A DNA stretch of 64,000 bases from Omphiscola glabra (lineage: Eukaryota > Mollusca > Gastropoda > Lymnaeidae): the NCBI GenBank assembly GCA_964017045.1, contig OZ024795.1:28868366-28932365 (forward strand), given 5' to 3'. Of this stretch, positions 11,714-23,577 are shown piece by piece. The position numbers and the translations under genes are program-made. The notes under the pieces were generated by a model that saw only the letters and a program-made list of their open reading frames with translations, had not been told where the DNA came from and did no database searches. The number at the start of each line of letters is the position of its first letter. Within the stretch, counting starts at the first letter, position 1.

Positions 11714-12022
11714 ACTCAAGTGAGTTACTGTTTGCACCACGACAGCTAGATGTCACAACTCAAGTGAGTTACTGTTTGCACCACGACAGCTAGATGTCAC
11801 AACTCAAGTGAGTTACTGTTTGCACCACGACAGCTAGATGTCACAACTCAAGTGAGTTACTGTTTGCACCACGACAGCTAGATGTCACAACTCAAGTGAG
11901 TTACTGTTTGCACCACGACAGCTAGATGTCACAACTCAAGTGAGTTACTGTTTGCACCACGACAGCTAGATGTCACAACTCAAGTGAGTTACTGTTTGCA
12001 CCACGACAGCACCGATGTCACA
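11714..12022. repeat. 44-bp minisatellite, 7 nearly identical copies
   Basis: actcaagtgagttactgttt gcaccacgacagctagatgt caca starts at 11714, 11758, 11802, 11846, 11890, 11934 and 11978. The first six are essentially identical; the seventh has an altered end. The first unit is also the right arm of an inverted repeat whose left arm (gcaaacagta, 11701-11710) lies outside the array. Confidence 0.95.
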
Positions 12023-12218
12023 TTGGATTAAAAGTGTAATATTTCGCGGCTCCCCTGTGAGGAAGCCGAAGCAACCCAGGACATGGCTACGCCGAGGAAA
12101 AGCGGCACCCGAGGTGAAGACCAAACAAAATATAAAATAATGGTGCTACTTAATATGTAGAAAAAAATGCACCTTGTCGGACAAGTAAAAAGACGATTTT
12201 GGTGCCCGTACAAAGAAA

Positions 12219-12350
12219 GAGATAGGAGAGAGAGAGAGAGAAAGAGAGGGAGGGAGGGAAAAGAGATAGTGGAGACAGGAAGAGAGATTGGGAAGAGGAG
12301 AGCGGGAGACAGGGGGTAGAGAGAGGGGAGGGAGAGAGAGAGGACAGCGG
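12219..12350. repeat. GA-rich low-complexity tract
   Basis: Purine tract of gagagaga/ggaggga words. The long minus-strand frame over it is low-complexity Ser/Leu/Pro and is not a gene. Confidence 0.9.
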
Positions 12351-12633
12351 ATATTTTAAAGAAAATATAAAATATCAACAAAACTTCAAAGAGACATTTT
12401 AAAATGTCACAGCCTAACCCTAAAAAAAAACCTCATACTACCGCGGTCTTAACTTTAATGCATTTGTTCAACGGGATTAAATGACAACATCGTGTGTGCC
12501 GTGTATCAATCGAATGTTTGAATCAATTTGTCGCCTGTGCACTAGTTGCATAATTCATGACCGCCTCCGATGGTTGGCCGGGTTTTGTATTGTGTCTGTG
12601 GACGTTAGTTGTAGTGGCAAGCAATGGCAGACC

Positions 12634-12745
12634 TAATAACGGAGACATCGATAGAATGTAACATTGCTGAGGCAGTACTAATAATGGAGATATTATCTGA
12701 GCTTAACATTGCCGAGGCGAACATAATTTACGGAGACATCAGAGC
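12634..12745. repeat. Degenerate ~60-bp tandem repeat
   Basis: cctaataacggagacatcg... attgctgaggcagtac recurs about twice with substitutions. Confidence 0.6.
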
Positions 12746-12769
12746 GTTGTTTTGTTGGAAGTGTATTCA

Positions 12770-12920
12770 TAAGTATATCATAGCAGGCTAATTTTGCTGA
12801 TTATGAATAATAAGTTCATTATAGCAGGCCTATTTTGTTGGTTATGCATTCAAAAGTGTATAATACTAGCAGCAGGCTAATTTTGTTGGTTATACATTAG
12901 AAGTACATTATAGCAGGTGA
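12770..12920. repeat. 41-48 bp tandem repeat, ~4 copies
   Basis: agcaggctaattttgttggttat-type units with agcagg at 12782, 12823, 12871 and 12912. Confidence 0.8.
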
Positions 12921-14031
12921 TTTTGAAGTTGGTCTGATGAAAGATTCATCCGAAACTGGTCTTTGAGTAGAATTAATATTGCCAGAAAAGTAGCCGTTGA
13001 AAAACTTGCTATATTTCTGAAACACTAGGTTGACAAGATCGGAGTTGTGACGTCCCTATCCAGCATGCCTCCACCCTGCGTGCCCCTTCCACCTTGGATG
13101 CCCCCCTACTCTGCGTGCCCCGCATCAATTAATTTCACGCAACAGTCAACAATGAGGTCAATTACATGCGTGAGTGATTATCTGGATTGTATTGTTTCGA
13201 CAACTCGTGAAACCACCCATGGAAGGAGGATTTTTTGAGGGGGTTGGTGGGGCTGGGTGGTATTGTTGTCTAATAGTTTTCATGAGCATTTGACCTGTAG
13301 AAGAAGCTTATATGACTTTTGACATATCCACTTCCCCCCCCTCCAAATGTTAATATCATACGGCTTAATTCGGCCGTACGCGCTTCGAGTTATTTGCCGA
13401 TGATAGTCGCTTGGAATGGGCTCGTTAGCCCAGTATGGTACATTCTCGAGAAAGACGGCGAAAATTAAATGCATCTGAAAGACTTACCAGGTTCTGTAAT
13501 AAGCCAGGAGCATAAATAAATAAATAATTAATTTTATGATAATGAAGTGTGAACTTCGGGTCCGGGGCCGAGAAACGGAATTCTAACTTTTCGTACAATC
13601 GCTTTTTTTTATACAGTCTAAATTAACGTGCAGGTTAAAATGCGTATGGTTAGCTACATGTATAGCATCATAACACGTGCTCCATAGCCTACGTCGTAAT
13701 AAAAAAAAAGAGCGGAGCCATACAAGGAAAGGGCAAAGAAAGGGTGCTTAGCACAGGGCGAAAATTTACCTAAGTCCGGCACTGTTAAAGGGTTGTCCAT
13801 TAAGGATGTCAAGCAAAAAATACACATTTTTTCCATCCCTCCCCCCTTGACCGCATTTGTCCGTAGATGGCGTAACCCCCTTCGTAATATTATAATGAGC
13901 TATCAACTCAAGTCTGTGGTCTGTGTAACTACCCTTTACGCACCATTCTACATTCGTTTTATACCCCACATCACATGACCGCCCACTTCCAATTCTCCAA
14001 CCAATATTGCTACATTTAAACTTACACATTC
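12921..14031. other. Intronic sequence, nothing recognised
   Basis: No element ends, arrays or conserved frames seen. C run at 13333-13342. Confidence 0.45.
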
Positions 14032-14190
14032 CCGGAAACAACTCACCACGTCCAGTTCCCAGAAAGAACTCACCACGTCCAGTTCCTGAAAACAACTCAC
14101 CACGTCCAGTTCCCGGAAACAACTCACCACGTCCAGTTCCCGGAAACAACTCACCACGTCCAGTTCCCGGAAACAACTCACCACGTCCAA
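14032..14190. repeat. 27-bp minisatellite, 6 copies
   Basis: actcaccacgtccagttccc ggaaaca repeated at 27-bp spacing from 14041; the last three units are identical. Confidence 0.93.
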
Positions 14191-15124
14191 TCATACTACA
14201 TGACTTGATCCTAGATCCCTAAATACAACCATCCAACGAGAACATGACCAATCACCCATCATTGAAGAGTAGAAATAGCTAGTAGACTTAGTGGCTTCAC
14301 TGTGCTGGACGCAAACTCAAACGTTTAGGCAAATTAAACTTGATAAAAATTGTACAGATCTTAATTGAAACATGACAACAACACAGGATTAACAGGTCAA
14401 AAAGTTATATTAATACATACTACAAAAATAGTTGTCAGTCAGTCATACGGGTTGGGGAAGGGGGTGGGGCGACGACCCAAGACAAAATTTTAATATGCAA
14501 CTTTTATATTGACCACACGCACCAACACTGATCACATAAAATGTTTTAATGCCGCCCCCCCCCCTTTTCTAAATTAGTGGGGGAAAAAAAGCGGTTATAA
14601 TGCTAACTTAAAGAACATTTAATTTCAATTGTGCTGCGCCTTAAGATTGACAACTTGTAAGATCAAAGTAACAAAAATAAGAGAAATATAATTTGTGAAG
14701 CAGTATAAGAAACACATAAAGTTGGTCAACTTAAATAAAATAATTTAACACTACAACACCCCCCCCCCTCCCCCCCACACACACCCCCCCCGGTCCCAAA
14801 CCGCAAAGAGAAACAAATGCATTTTTTTATACATCAGAGCTTTGGCGTAGCTAGGGTTGGGGTTATTTTAGTCTCTGTCTCTAAAAACTCTACAGTTGCT
14901 CTAAGATGCCGCCCCACCAGGGCAAAGCGCCCCCACCCTCACTTTCCCCACCCTCTTCGCCACCGCCCCATAGGCTATTATTATGTCCTTCTATGATCGA
15001 CAAATTGGCTCCCTATCGGAAGGGGGCGTACGCCACAAGTGGCACACGTTGACTTGACTTCACTTAATTGTACATGTATTTCAGGTCAATTGTTTATGAA
15101 ATGAATAACTGGCCAAGGTACGCC
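14191..15124. other. Intronic sequence with C runs and a dispersed word
   Basis: C-rich runs at about 14552-14565 and 14758-14792. The segment 14868-14917 (tagtctct... ctaaaaactctacagttg... atgccgcccc) recurs at 19880-19950, so both are likely parts of a dispersed repeat. Confidence 0.5.
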
Positions 15125-15720
15125 CAACAATGGCGACCGCAATGTGCGAACTTCCTATCTACTAAAGTTACTTGACAAAACATGCATGCAAGTAACGCAC
15201 TTTATAGGATTCCCAATTAGTGCTCCTCTCTTCTCTCCAGGGCCGGATTTACTGACAGGCGCGAAATAAGGGGCCCCAAAATTGGGAGTAGTATATTTAA
15301 AAAAATGGAATATCAATCGCATTGCAATGAAATTATTATTGAAATAAAATATTGAATTGCATTTAAAGTAGTAATATATTTTTGAATTAAAAAAACTTGC
15401 GATATTTTTTTTATTTTTCAAAATGGGGCCTCAAATTTTTGTTGGCCTAGGGCCCCTAAAATTGTAAATCCGGCCATGCTCCCCCCCCTCCCCGGTACGT
15501 TACTGAACTATATTAATATTCTAATGCTCCATACCCTCTTATCTTCAGATTTACTACACCAATAGTTATAGCCCTCCAAACAATAACGGCGGCAACGCGT
15601 GAACATCCCATCCACTAAAATTTCTTGACAAAACATGCGCTCGTAAATCAACGCCCCCTGCACTATATTATTGTTATTCTAATATCCCACGCCCTGTTAT
15701 GCCGCAGATTTATAAAACCA
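15125..15720. repeat. Diverged tandem duplication split by a MITE
   Basis: cgaccgcaatgtgcgaactt... cttgacaaaacatgc at about 15135-15187 matches cggcaacgcgtgaacatccc... cttgacaaaacatgc at about 15590-15640. A second block, ctatattaatattctaatgc... cagattta (15508-15553), matches ctatattattgttattctaa... cagattta (15662-15712). The MITE at 15238-15478 lies inside the first copy. Confidence 0.65.
15238..15478. mobile_element. hAT-like MITE with 15-bp TIRs
   Basis: The element begins cagggccggatttac and ends gtaaatccggccatg, an inverted repeat with one mismatch. It is 241 bp, AT-rich inside, with ggggcc motifs next to both ends. It has no clear 8-bp target duplication because the flanks are C/T-rich, so assignment to hAT rests on the CAGGG start and the family-like GGCCGGATTTAC end. 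No transposase. Confidence 0.7.
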
Positions 15721-15995
15721 TTTTAAAATTTAGAAAATTACGCACCAAACGCACTTGCGATGTTTTTAAGAATCTCATTTAGCGCAGTAATCGGGAATTT
15801 TATTTAATGAAAGCGTTAGTGGCATTAGTTGATTGTTAAATTGTTACACAGAGAATTAATGTACTTGGATATTCGTTATTTTTTGTGGGTGTAGAGCTGA
15901 GAGCTATTGTCTTTACGCATTTGGGGGTTCCCTGGAAGGACGGAGACATCGAGGGGGAGGGGGGTCTAATATTTTACTTTCTTTCCGTACGTCAG
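15721..15995. other. Intronic sequence, nothing recognised
   Basis: No structure noted apart from a G-rich stretch at 15953-15964. Confidence 0.4.
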
Positions 15996-16256
15996 ATATG
16001 GATGGTAGTTAATATATAGATGGTCCCTCATATATGGATGGTTTCTAATATATGGATGGCCCTAATTTATGGATGGCCCTAATTTATGGATGGCCCTAAT
16101 TTATGGATGGCCCTAATATATGGATGACCCTAATATATGGATGACCCTAATATATGGATGACCCTAATATATGGATGATCCCTAATTTATGGATGGCCCT
16201 AATTTATGGATGTCCCTAATTTATGGATGTCCCTAATATATGGATGGCCCTAATAT
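15996..16256. repeat. 17/18-bp minisatellite, ~15 copies
   Basis: tttatggatggccctaa units. Sub-families (ggccc, gaccc, gtccc; aattt versus aatat) occur in runs, showing local copying. Confidence 0.92.
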
Positions 16257-16327
16257 AAATCATTCGATTAACGCCAGCCAGAGAAAAAAACTCGCATTAG
16301 TTTATAATAGCAACCAACTATTTAGAG

Positions 16328-16522
16328 CAGGCCTGCACAACATTCGGCCCGCGGGCTGCATGTGGCCCGCCAGCGACCACTTTGCGTCCCGCGAAGTAAC
16401 GAAATATGATTTATTCTTATTATTTTCTCATTAGCTTTCCTCCTGTCCTATTTTCTTTTGGCCCGCACAAGTTTTTCATAAAGTAATAAGGCCCGCCTTA
16501 CATTTTGAGTTCTGCGGGCCTG
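16328..16522. mobile_element. hAT MITE with perfect 8-bp TSD
   Basis: The 195-bp element starts caggcctgcacaac and ends gttctgcgggcctg (14-bp TIR, two mismatches). It is flanked by atttagag at 16320-16327 and 16523-16530, an exact duplication. The interior carries the cggcccgcgggctgcatgtg gcccgcc block typical of a widespread hAT MITE type. No coding capacity. Confidence 0.88.
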
Positions 16523-16599
16523 ATTTAGAGTGATCTCCCTCATCAATGTTTTAGTAAAATCATGGTGGTTTATGTACAAACTATTTTCGAATATTTCGC

Positions 16600-16708
16600 A
16601 AATAGATTAACATGCAGTGGGCCTAACAAATAGATCAACCACGGAGGAACACATGCAGTGGGCCTAACAAATAGATCAACCACGGAGGAACACATGCAGT
16701 GGTCCTCA
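16600..16708. repeat. 41-bp tandem repeat, 2.6 copies
   Basis: catgcagtgggcctaacaaa tagatcaaccacggaggaac at 16611, 16652 and 16693. Confidence 0.85.
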
Positions 16709-17123
16709 AGCAGTTTATAACAAACAAACAAAAAAAGTTAGAAAGCTCGCGGGCGTCCTTTAACTTGTTAAAATGGCTTTTAAAAAAAGTCTGGGTTTAT
16801 GATTGTCAATTTTATGTGCAGTGTAGGCCGACAATTATTTATGAAACTCATTCAGGTCAGGAGTCAAGGACATGATTTTAGGAAAAAATCATAGAACTTT
16901 GCATATGAATCTCATACACTATCCTGGTCATGGGTCCTCAGTCAGTTGTACCATGGTGACCCTCTCCTGTCCCTCCCCCAACTCAAGGACCACCCCCCCC
17001 CCCTTAACCCGTAAGGTGAATGCGTAAACTCGTGAAGAGATTTTCCAAAAAAAACACAGCTTGCTGTCGGCTGCAATGTAGCACGGTGAAACTGGTACAT
17101 TTCTGTCAACAATTTGTTGACGT

Positions 17124-17318
17124 TGACTAGACCACCATTTCATGATGAAATCATCTACCAGTCCACCATTTCATCACGAAATCATCCACCAGACCAATTT
17201 CGTCATGAAATCATCCACTAGGCCATCATTTCATCATGAAATCATCCAACAGGCCACCATTTCATCATGAAACCATCCACCAGACCGCCATTTCATCGTG
17301 AAATCATCCAACACGGAG
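17124..17318. repeat. 30-32 bp minisatellite with palindromic core, 6 copies
   Basis: ccaccatttcatcatgaaat catccaccaga units. Most contain atttcat-N-atgaaat, a perfect 7-bp inverted repeat around one base. Confidence 0.92.
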
Positions 17319-17584
17319 ATTATCCACGATCAAATATATTATCTTCTAAAAAATTTCATATTAACCAAAATAGAAAAAATAGTAGCTTCACTTACACGCC
17401 ATAGCTGTTGACTAGGAGCTGGTGCTTTTCAATTAATCTCTTTAGCAAAGTTTTATTAATTAAAGTTTTAGCAATGTTTAATTGTAATATAAGTAATATT
17501 TAAACATTATTGTCTTCATATGTTGATGACCAGTAGGAATTGTTTACATTAAATTTAAAGGAACATCATTGGTGCAGGATCAAA

Positions 17585-17700
17585 ACTTTATGTCCATTTA
17601 CGACGTTAACACTTTATGTACATTATGAACAATTTATGTTTTTGTACAACATGAACATTTTATGTCCTTAAACAACATGAACATTTTAGCACTAAATTAT
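17585..17700. repeat. Degenerate ~32-bp tandem repeat
   Basis: tttatgtccttaaacaacat gaacat variants, about 3.5 copies. Confidence 0.7.
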
Positions 17701-17714
17701 TTCATGTAGCTCAT

Positions 17715-18025
17715 CTCAATTTATTGATATCGCACATCTGCACTAGTTAACATCGCACATTTCAGCTTCTTGACATCACACGTCTCCTCTAATTGACATC
17801 GCACAAATCCTCTTATTGACATCACACATCTGCACGAGTAGATGCCATCGCATATCTCCACTTATTGACATCGCACATCTGCACTAGTAGATGACATCGC
17901 ATATCTCCACTTATTGACATCGCACATCTGCACTAGTAGATGCCATCACACATCTCCGCTTATTGACATCACACATCTCCACCTATTGACATTGCACATC
18001 TTCACTTATTGACACCACTTTATCC
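17715..18025. repeat. 24/48-bp minisatellite
   Basis: ttattgacatcgcacatctg cac units alternate with versions carrying tagtagatg, giving a 48-bp dimer in the middle (17830-17950). It ends 150 bp before exon 3. Confidence 0.85.
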
Positions 18026-18102
18026 ACTTTAACTTATTTTTAAAAAAGTTTCCAACCTTTTACGTTTTGTATATAATCTTAAGTTTTTATAAAGAAAATT
18101 AA

Positions 18103-18309
<207 letters not shown>

Positions 18310-18365
18310 TGATGAAGAGACTCTTTACAATGTGAAATAAGCTCAGTTTCGCTACTTCCAGCCCT

Positions 18366-19030
18366 CTGCGTCAGGTGCTGGGATGTTGGCTATATCCACA
18401 CACGCACTGTGCATCATGTGCTGGGCTGTTGGCTGTAAACACATGCATTGTGCATCAGGTGCTGGAATGTTAGCTGTATCCACATGCACTCTGCATCAGG
18501 TGCTGGGATGTTAGCTGTATCCACATGCACTTTGCATCATGTGCTGGAATGTTGGCTGTATCCACACACGCACTGTGCATCAGGTGCTGGGATGTTGGCT
18601 ATATCCACACACGCACTGTGCATCAGGTGCTGGGATGTTGGCTATATCCACACACGCACTGTGCATCAGGTGCTGGGATGTTGGCTATATCCACACACGT
18701 ACTCTGCATCAGGTGCTGGGATGTTGGCTATATCCACACACGCACTGTGCATCAGGTGCTGGGATGTTGGCTATATCCACACACGTACTCTGCATCAGGT
18801 GCTGGGATGTTGGCTATATCCACACACGCACACTGTGCATCAGGTGCTGGGATGTTGGCTATATCCACACACACACACTGTGCATCAGGTGCTGGGATGT
18901 TGGCTATATCCACACACGCACACTGTGCATCAGGTGCTGGGATGTTGGCTATATACACACACGTACACTGTGCATCATGTGCTTGGATGTTGGCTATATC
19001 CACACACGTACTCTGCATCGGGTGCTGGAC
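18366..19030. repeat. 43-46 bp minisatellite, ~15 copies, next to exon 3
   Basis: catcaggtgctgggatgttg gctatatccacacacgcact gtg repeated; length variants come from cacacac expansion. All three forward frames stay open for 175-204 codons, which shows repeat translation rather than coding. Confidence 0.95.
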
Positions 19031-19227
19031 CTTATGGATTCTTTATGTGTACAAGCGTCTAAATAGGTGTGATGGCAAAGAACAGTTATAAGGGGGGTGT
19101 GGATAGTTGTATAGCTTACCTGTGTATGCTGGACAGGAGTGTCATCGCTGGATTTTGAATGAACTGGGACACGTCTGTGTTTTCTTTTGACATTCCCCTC
19201 CCCCATCCAAACTCCAGTCTTTTTAAC

Positions 19228-19610
19228 CCACTTATATTTAATTTAAAATGAATACTATGTCTCTTTGACTCTATGTAAAATATGTGTATGACTACGTCTA
19301 TGACTACGCCTTTGTGACTCTGTGAGAAATATGTGTGTGACTACGTCTATGTGACTCTGTGTGAAATATGTGTGTGACTACGTGTATGTGACTCTGTGTC
19401 AAATATGTGTATGACTACGTCTACGACTACGTCTATGTGACTCTGTGTGAAATATGTGTGTGACTACGTGTATGTGACTCTGTGTCAAATATGTGTATGG
19501 CTACGTCTATGTGACTCTGTGTCAAATATGCGTATGACTACGTCTCTGATGCTCTGTGTCAGATATGTGTATGACTACGTCTATATGACTGTACGTCAAA
19601 TTTTTAAATG
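19228..19610. repeat. ~37-bp minisatellite, ~10 copies
   Basis: atgtgtatgactacgtctat gtgactctgtgtcaaat with variable deletions. Confidence 0.9.
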
Positions 19611-20504
19611 ACTTTGTATTTATAACTCTATAAAGCGTGACCACGAGACACGAGCCTATTCATAACGTTGGTTTCTTGTATGTCATTCATCGTTGTTGAC
19701 TTTCTCCTGACATTGATCAGACCAGTTGATATGAAACAATCAAGAAAAAACTAAAGCCGTTTGCCAGTCGTTTCGCGTTAAATCTTTCGCTTTCTCTCTC
19801 CCCCCCCCACCCCACCCTCTCCATATTAACGGACATCCGAAAGTTCTTATGGACTTTTACGTTATTTTTATGTTAAATTTTAGTCTCTCACTGTCACTAA
19901 AAACTCACTGTCACTAAAAACTCTACAGTTGATCGCAAATGCCGCCCCTCCATATGAATATATATTTACGGACAGTTGGCAATCCTGGGGGGGGGGGGGT
20001 GTAAAGGGGGGTATGGGGGGCTGAGTGAAGTATTTTACTGTCTTCTGTTTTACACGGTGCTGTGTTTAATTAGAAAAAACGATTTGTCGTCGTCCTCACC
20101 CCATACATATTTTTTAGAAAACTCATTCAATTATCACAATTTTACGTATCCAACTTTTAATGACGCGCTCGCTCCCGGTTATTGCGATGTGATTTATTGG
20201 CAATATTCACTCAATCGGCGCGTGATTTTTCTCTCCCTCATCACAGTTTTTAGCCCTCTGTATAATAACCCCCTTTTCAATGGTGGCCCCGAGGGCCCCC
20301 CCCCCCAACCCCTGTTTGTCACGTGGTCTCGTCCTGCTTAAGGAGGTCTCATCCAAAAATAACGATAAACAATGCAGCATGGCTAGAGCACTCGGCGATG
20401 CCTCGTCTCTGCGGGTCCGGCGGATTAAGGAAAAACAGAAAGAAATGCAGTGACGCTATCGACTCATACTTCAAGTAAAGATAGCTGAGTTTTTGTCGGC
20501 AATC
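19611..20504. other. Intronic sequence with C/G runs and dispersed word
   Basis: Holds a C run (19801-19809), the dispersed segment 19880-19950, a G run (19987-19999) and a C run (20301-20310). A 121-codon frame across 19976-20341 spans the G run and is not recognisable. Confidence 0.45.
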
Positions 20505-20895
20505 TTTTTGTGTGTGTGCCAACTTTTGGGTGTGTGTGTCGGAAAACTCTTGTGTGTGTGTGTGTGAGCAATCTTGTGTGTGTATGTGTGTGAGCAATCT
20601 TGTGTCTGTCGGCATTCTTGTTTTTGTGTGTGGGCCAACTTTTGGTTGTGTATCGGAAAACTCTTGTGTGTGTGTGTATGTGAGCAATCTGGTGTATGTC
20701 GTCATTCTTGTTTTTGTATGTGTATCGGAAATGTTTTTTGTTTTTTTGGGGGGTCGATACTTTGTGTGTGTGTGTGTGTCGATAATCCGTTGTGTGTATG
20801 TTTGTTGGCAAAAATGTTTGTGTATGTTTGTTGGCAATGATTTCTGTGTATGTTTGTTGGGCAATGGTTTGTGTGTATGTTTGTTGGGAATGATT
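20505..20895. repeat. TG-rich degenerate minisatellite
   Basis: ttgtgtgtgtgtgtgagcaa tct-type units with interspersed (tg)n, later turning into tgtatgtttgttggcaatga units. Alternating purine-pyrimidine runs are a possible Z-DNA former. Confidence 0.85.
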
Positions 20896-20945
20896 TGTGT
20901 CCACGATTAAATTTAAGACCCGAACGCCTTGCATTTGGTACAAAG

Positions 20946-21372
20946 CCAAGCTTGGTAATCTATGGGTGCCATTATATAATGTTTGGTAATCTGTGAGACA
21001 GCATGTTTGGTAATCTATGGGTGATATGTTTGGTAATCTATGGGTGACAGCATGTTTGGTAATCTATGGGTGATATGTTTGGTAATCTGTGGGTGACTTC
21101 CTGTTTGGTAATCTGTGGGTGACTCTTGTTAGGTAATCTATTTTGATATGTTTGGTAATCTGTGGGTGACTTCCTGTTTGGTAATCTATGGGTGATATGT
21201 TTGGTAATCTGTGGGTGACCGCATGTTTGGTAATCTATGTGTGACAGCATGTTTGGTAATCTATGGGTGATTTGTTTGGTAACCTATGGGTGACTTCCTG
21301 ATTGGTAATCTATATGTGACAGCATGTTTAGTAATCTATGGGTGACAGCATGTTTAGTAATCTATGGGTGAC
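20946..21372. repeat. 19-28 bp minisatellite, ~17 copies
   Basis: Units tggtaatctatgggtgacag catgttt and shorter tggtaatctatgggtgatat gttt are mixed along the array. Confidence 0.92.
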
Positions 21373-21768
21373 AACAAACTTGTCTTCTGTATGGACAACT
21401 CCCAATCTAATCACGTGAAAGCGTACCCCCCCCCCCCCCCCCCGCCCCAATTGACCGCTGCCACGGAAACCACCTGTCTCCGGAACGCCTGGACATTAAT
21501 TATTCAGCTCGCTCTCTCTGTTTGGTCTCTCTTGGTTGGCTTTGATGGGAAAAAAATGCTGGAGTTGTCTGGAGGAAATGGTGGGGATAAAAGGGGGGAT
21601 TATCCTGGAGGGAAGAGACATGAAGGTGACAAGGGGAGACTTGCTTGGTAACCCAAATACCAGTAAAAAAAAATCAATTTTCGAAGAATGGTAAAGTGTG
21701 CCCAGTACTATTCTCTGAATCATAATATCCAGATCTATGGATAAAATGTTGACCAATCACAAGGAAAT
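21373..21768. other. Intronic sequence with a C run
   Basis: C run at about 21426-21442. Nothing else recognised. Confidence 0.4.
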
Positions 21769-21862
21769 AGGTCCAGGAGATTATGTAGTAGATATATTTA
21801 TGTATTGGTCCTATAGGACCCGGAGATTATGTAGTAGAAATATTTATGTATTGGTCCTAGAT
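21769..21862. repeat. ~52-bp tandem duplication
   Basis: ggagattatgtagtagatat atttatgtattggtcctata gacc occurs twice. Confidence 0.85.
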
Positions 21863-21904
21863 TTTAAAGGAATATCGATAGCCGATAGACGTATATATAA
21901 ACCA

Positions 21905-22160
21905 CTTATGGGCCTAGCTTAGACTGACTGGCCTAGCTTAGAACTAGGGAGAGGCCTAGCCTTGACTAACAAGCCCAGTCTTGACTTAGACTTTCGCGCC
22001 TAGCCTTGACTCACGTGCCTAGCCTTGACTTACGTGCCTAGCCTTGACTTACGTGCCTGGCCTTGACTTACGTGCCTGGCCTTGACTTACGTGCCTGGCC
22101 TTGACTTACGTGCCTGGCCTTGACTTACGTGCCTGGCCTACACTTACGGATCTAGCTTAG
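21905..22160. repeat. 19-bp minisatellite, ~12 copies
   Basis: tgcctggccttgacttacg. The 5' units are diverged (gcctagcttaga), whereas the last seven are near-identical, a gradient of homogenisation. Confidence 0.92.
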
Positions 22161-22984
22161 GTGGCACTGAGCCACAATATTGCCATAACATCAGTTAAAA
22201 GTTGTTGTGTAGAATACAACTTTTGCAACGCTCTCTTCAGCCTCTGTTTTAAAAAAAAAGTGTTCCCGATGATTGTATAACGTTCACACTAATCATATCC
22301 TATATAATCCTATTTAATATTTAATTTAAAATTTATCTCTTTACGCTGCGATGCTTTCAATCCGTCGTTAAACACACCATCGTTGTATGGCACCTCATTA
22401 AAGTTGGACAACTGTGCTAAGCTATCTCTGAAACTGAAATCAATATTGGGGTTAAAAAAAAAAACAACAAAATCCATTCGGCGTTATTAGTAACATATTC
22501 CCAGTCATTTGAACGAAAACAAAGTCCTTGTCGCGAAAAGAAACTCATTGCCATAATTTCTCATTTAGTATTCCCCCCCCCCCCCCCCCCGAAGGAAATG
22601 TTAACGACTTGTAAAATATACTGTTAACAAGAATAAAATTGATATAAAGTGACATCTTACTATAAACCCGGCAACGGTGTTTGTCGCACAGTTCCCGGGC
22701 GATGACACCACAAAACTTATGGCAGACGAGATTGGGTTACTATCTTCTGCTGCATGGCCGCTACTCTCCAGGGGCTTTCATCTGAATTAAATACCGGCCC
22801 GGATGGCGCCTGTGGGTCAACTGAAATCGTGCTGAGCAATTCTAGGCTGGGCATGTTTCACTCAAAAAATCGATCAGTCCGTACCGTGCTGCGGATTTCT
22901 GATTCTCTCACTAATCCAAGGGCTACGGTCTGACAACGGCGAGAGATGCCTGGATTATTTGATGTAATGACCGCGTGAGTGTCA
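22161..22984. other. Intronic sequence, nothing recognised
   Basis: A C run lies at 22573-22590; no arrays or element ends seen. Confidence 0.45.
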
Positions 22985-23235
22985 TTAAACTATATCAGCT
23001 TATCTATCTTATGTAATGGCCTCGTACCTATCTCGTAAAATGATGTATTAGCCTTCTGCATATCTGTGAAATACACCAGCTTATCTGATGTAATGGCCTT
23101 GTTTCTGTCTGTAAGATACACCAGCTTATCTGATGTAATGGCCTTGTTTATGTCTGTAAGATACACCAGCTTATCTGATGTAATTGCCTCGTTTCTGTCT
23201 GTAAGATACACCAGCTTATCTGATGTAATTGCCTG
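22985..23235. repeat. 45-bp minisatellite, 5 copies
   Basis: gtaagatacaccagcttatc tgatgtaatggccttgtttc tgtct, with a diverged first unit. Confidence 0.92.
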
Positions 23236-23577
23236 GTGACATATACATGGGTACCATATACCAGGGAACCATCTTTTTCCAAGACCCCAATTCCCAACCC
23301 TAATTCCTAAACCGGGATATCTCACAAGGCATAAAGGTTTGATCAACCACACACTGGATCACAAAGTACCTTAAATAAACCGTAACCCAGGTGAGCGCCA
23401 TGGGCAAACCTATCATCAGGCTGACAGGGGCACCTGGGAGGGCTCCTATCATCCAGATCGATAGCCGAGGTATCCCACGGGTGGTGGGGGGGGGGGTAAA
23501 TACTTGATGACTTCCCGATCCCACCAGTCAATATCTGCGGGGCGTTACGTGGTCAGGAACAAACATTACTAACAATA

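Noticed and set aside
12411..12430. Telomere-like cctaaccctaaa
   Set aside because: A single short occurrence, not an array.
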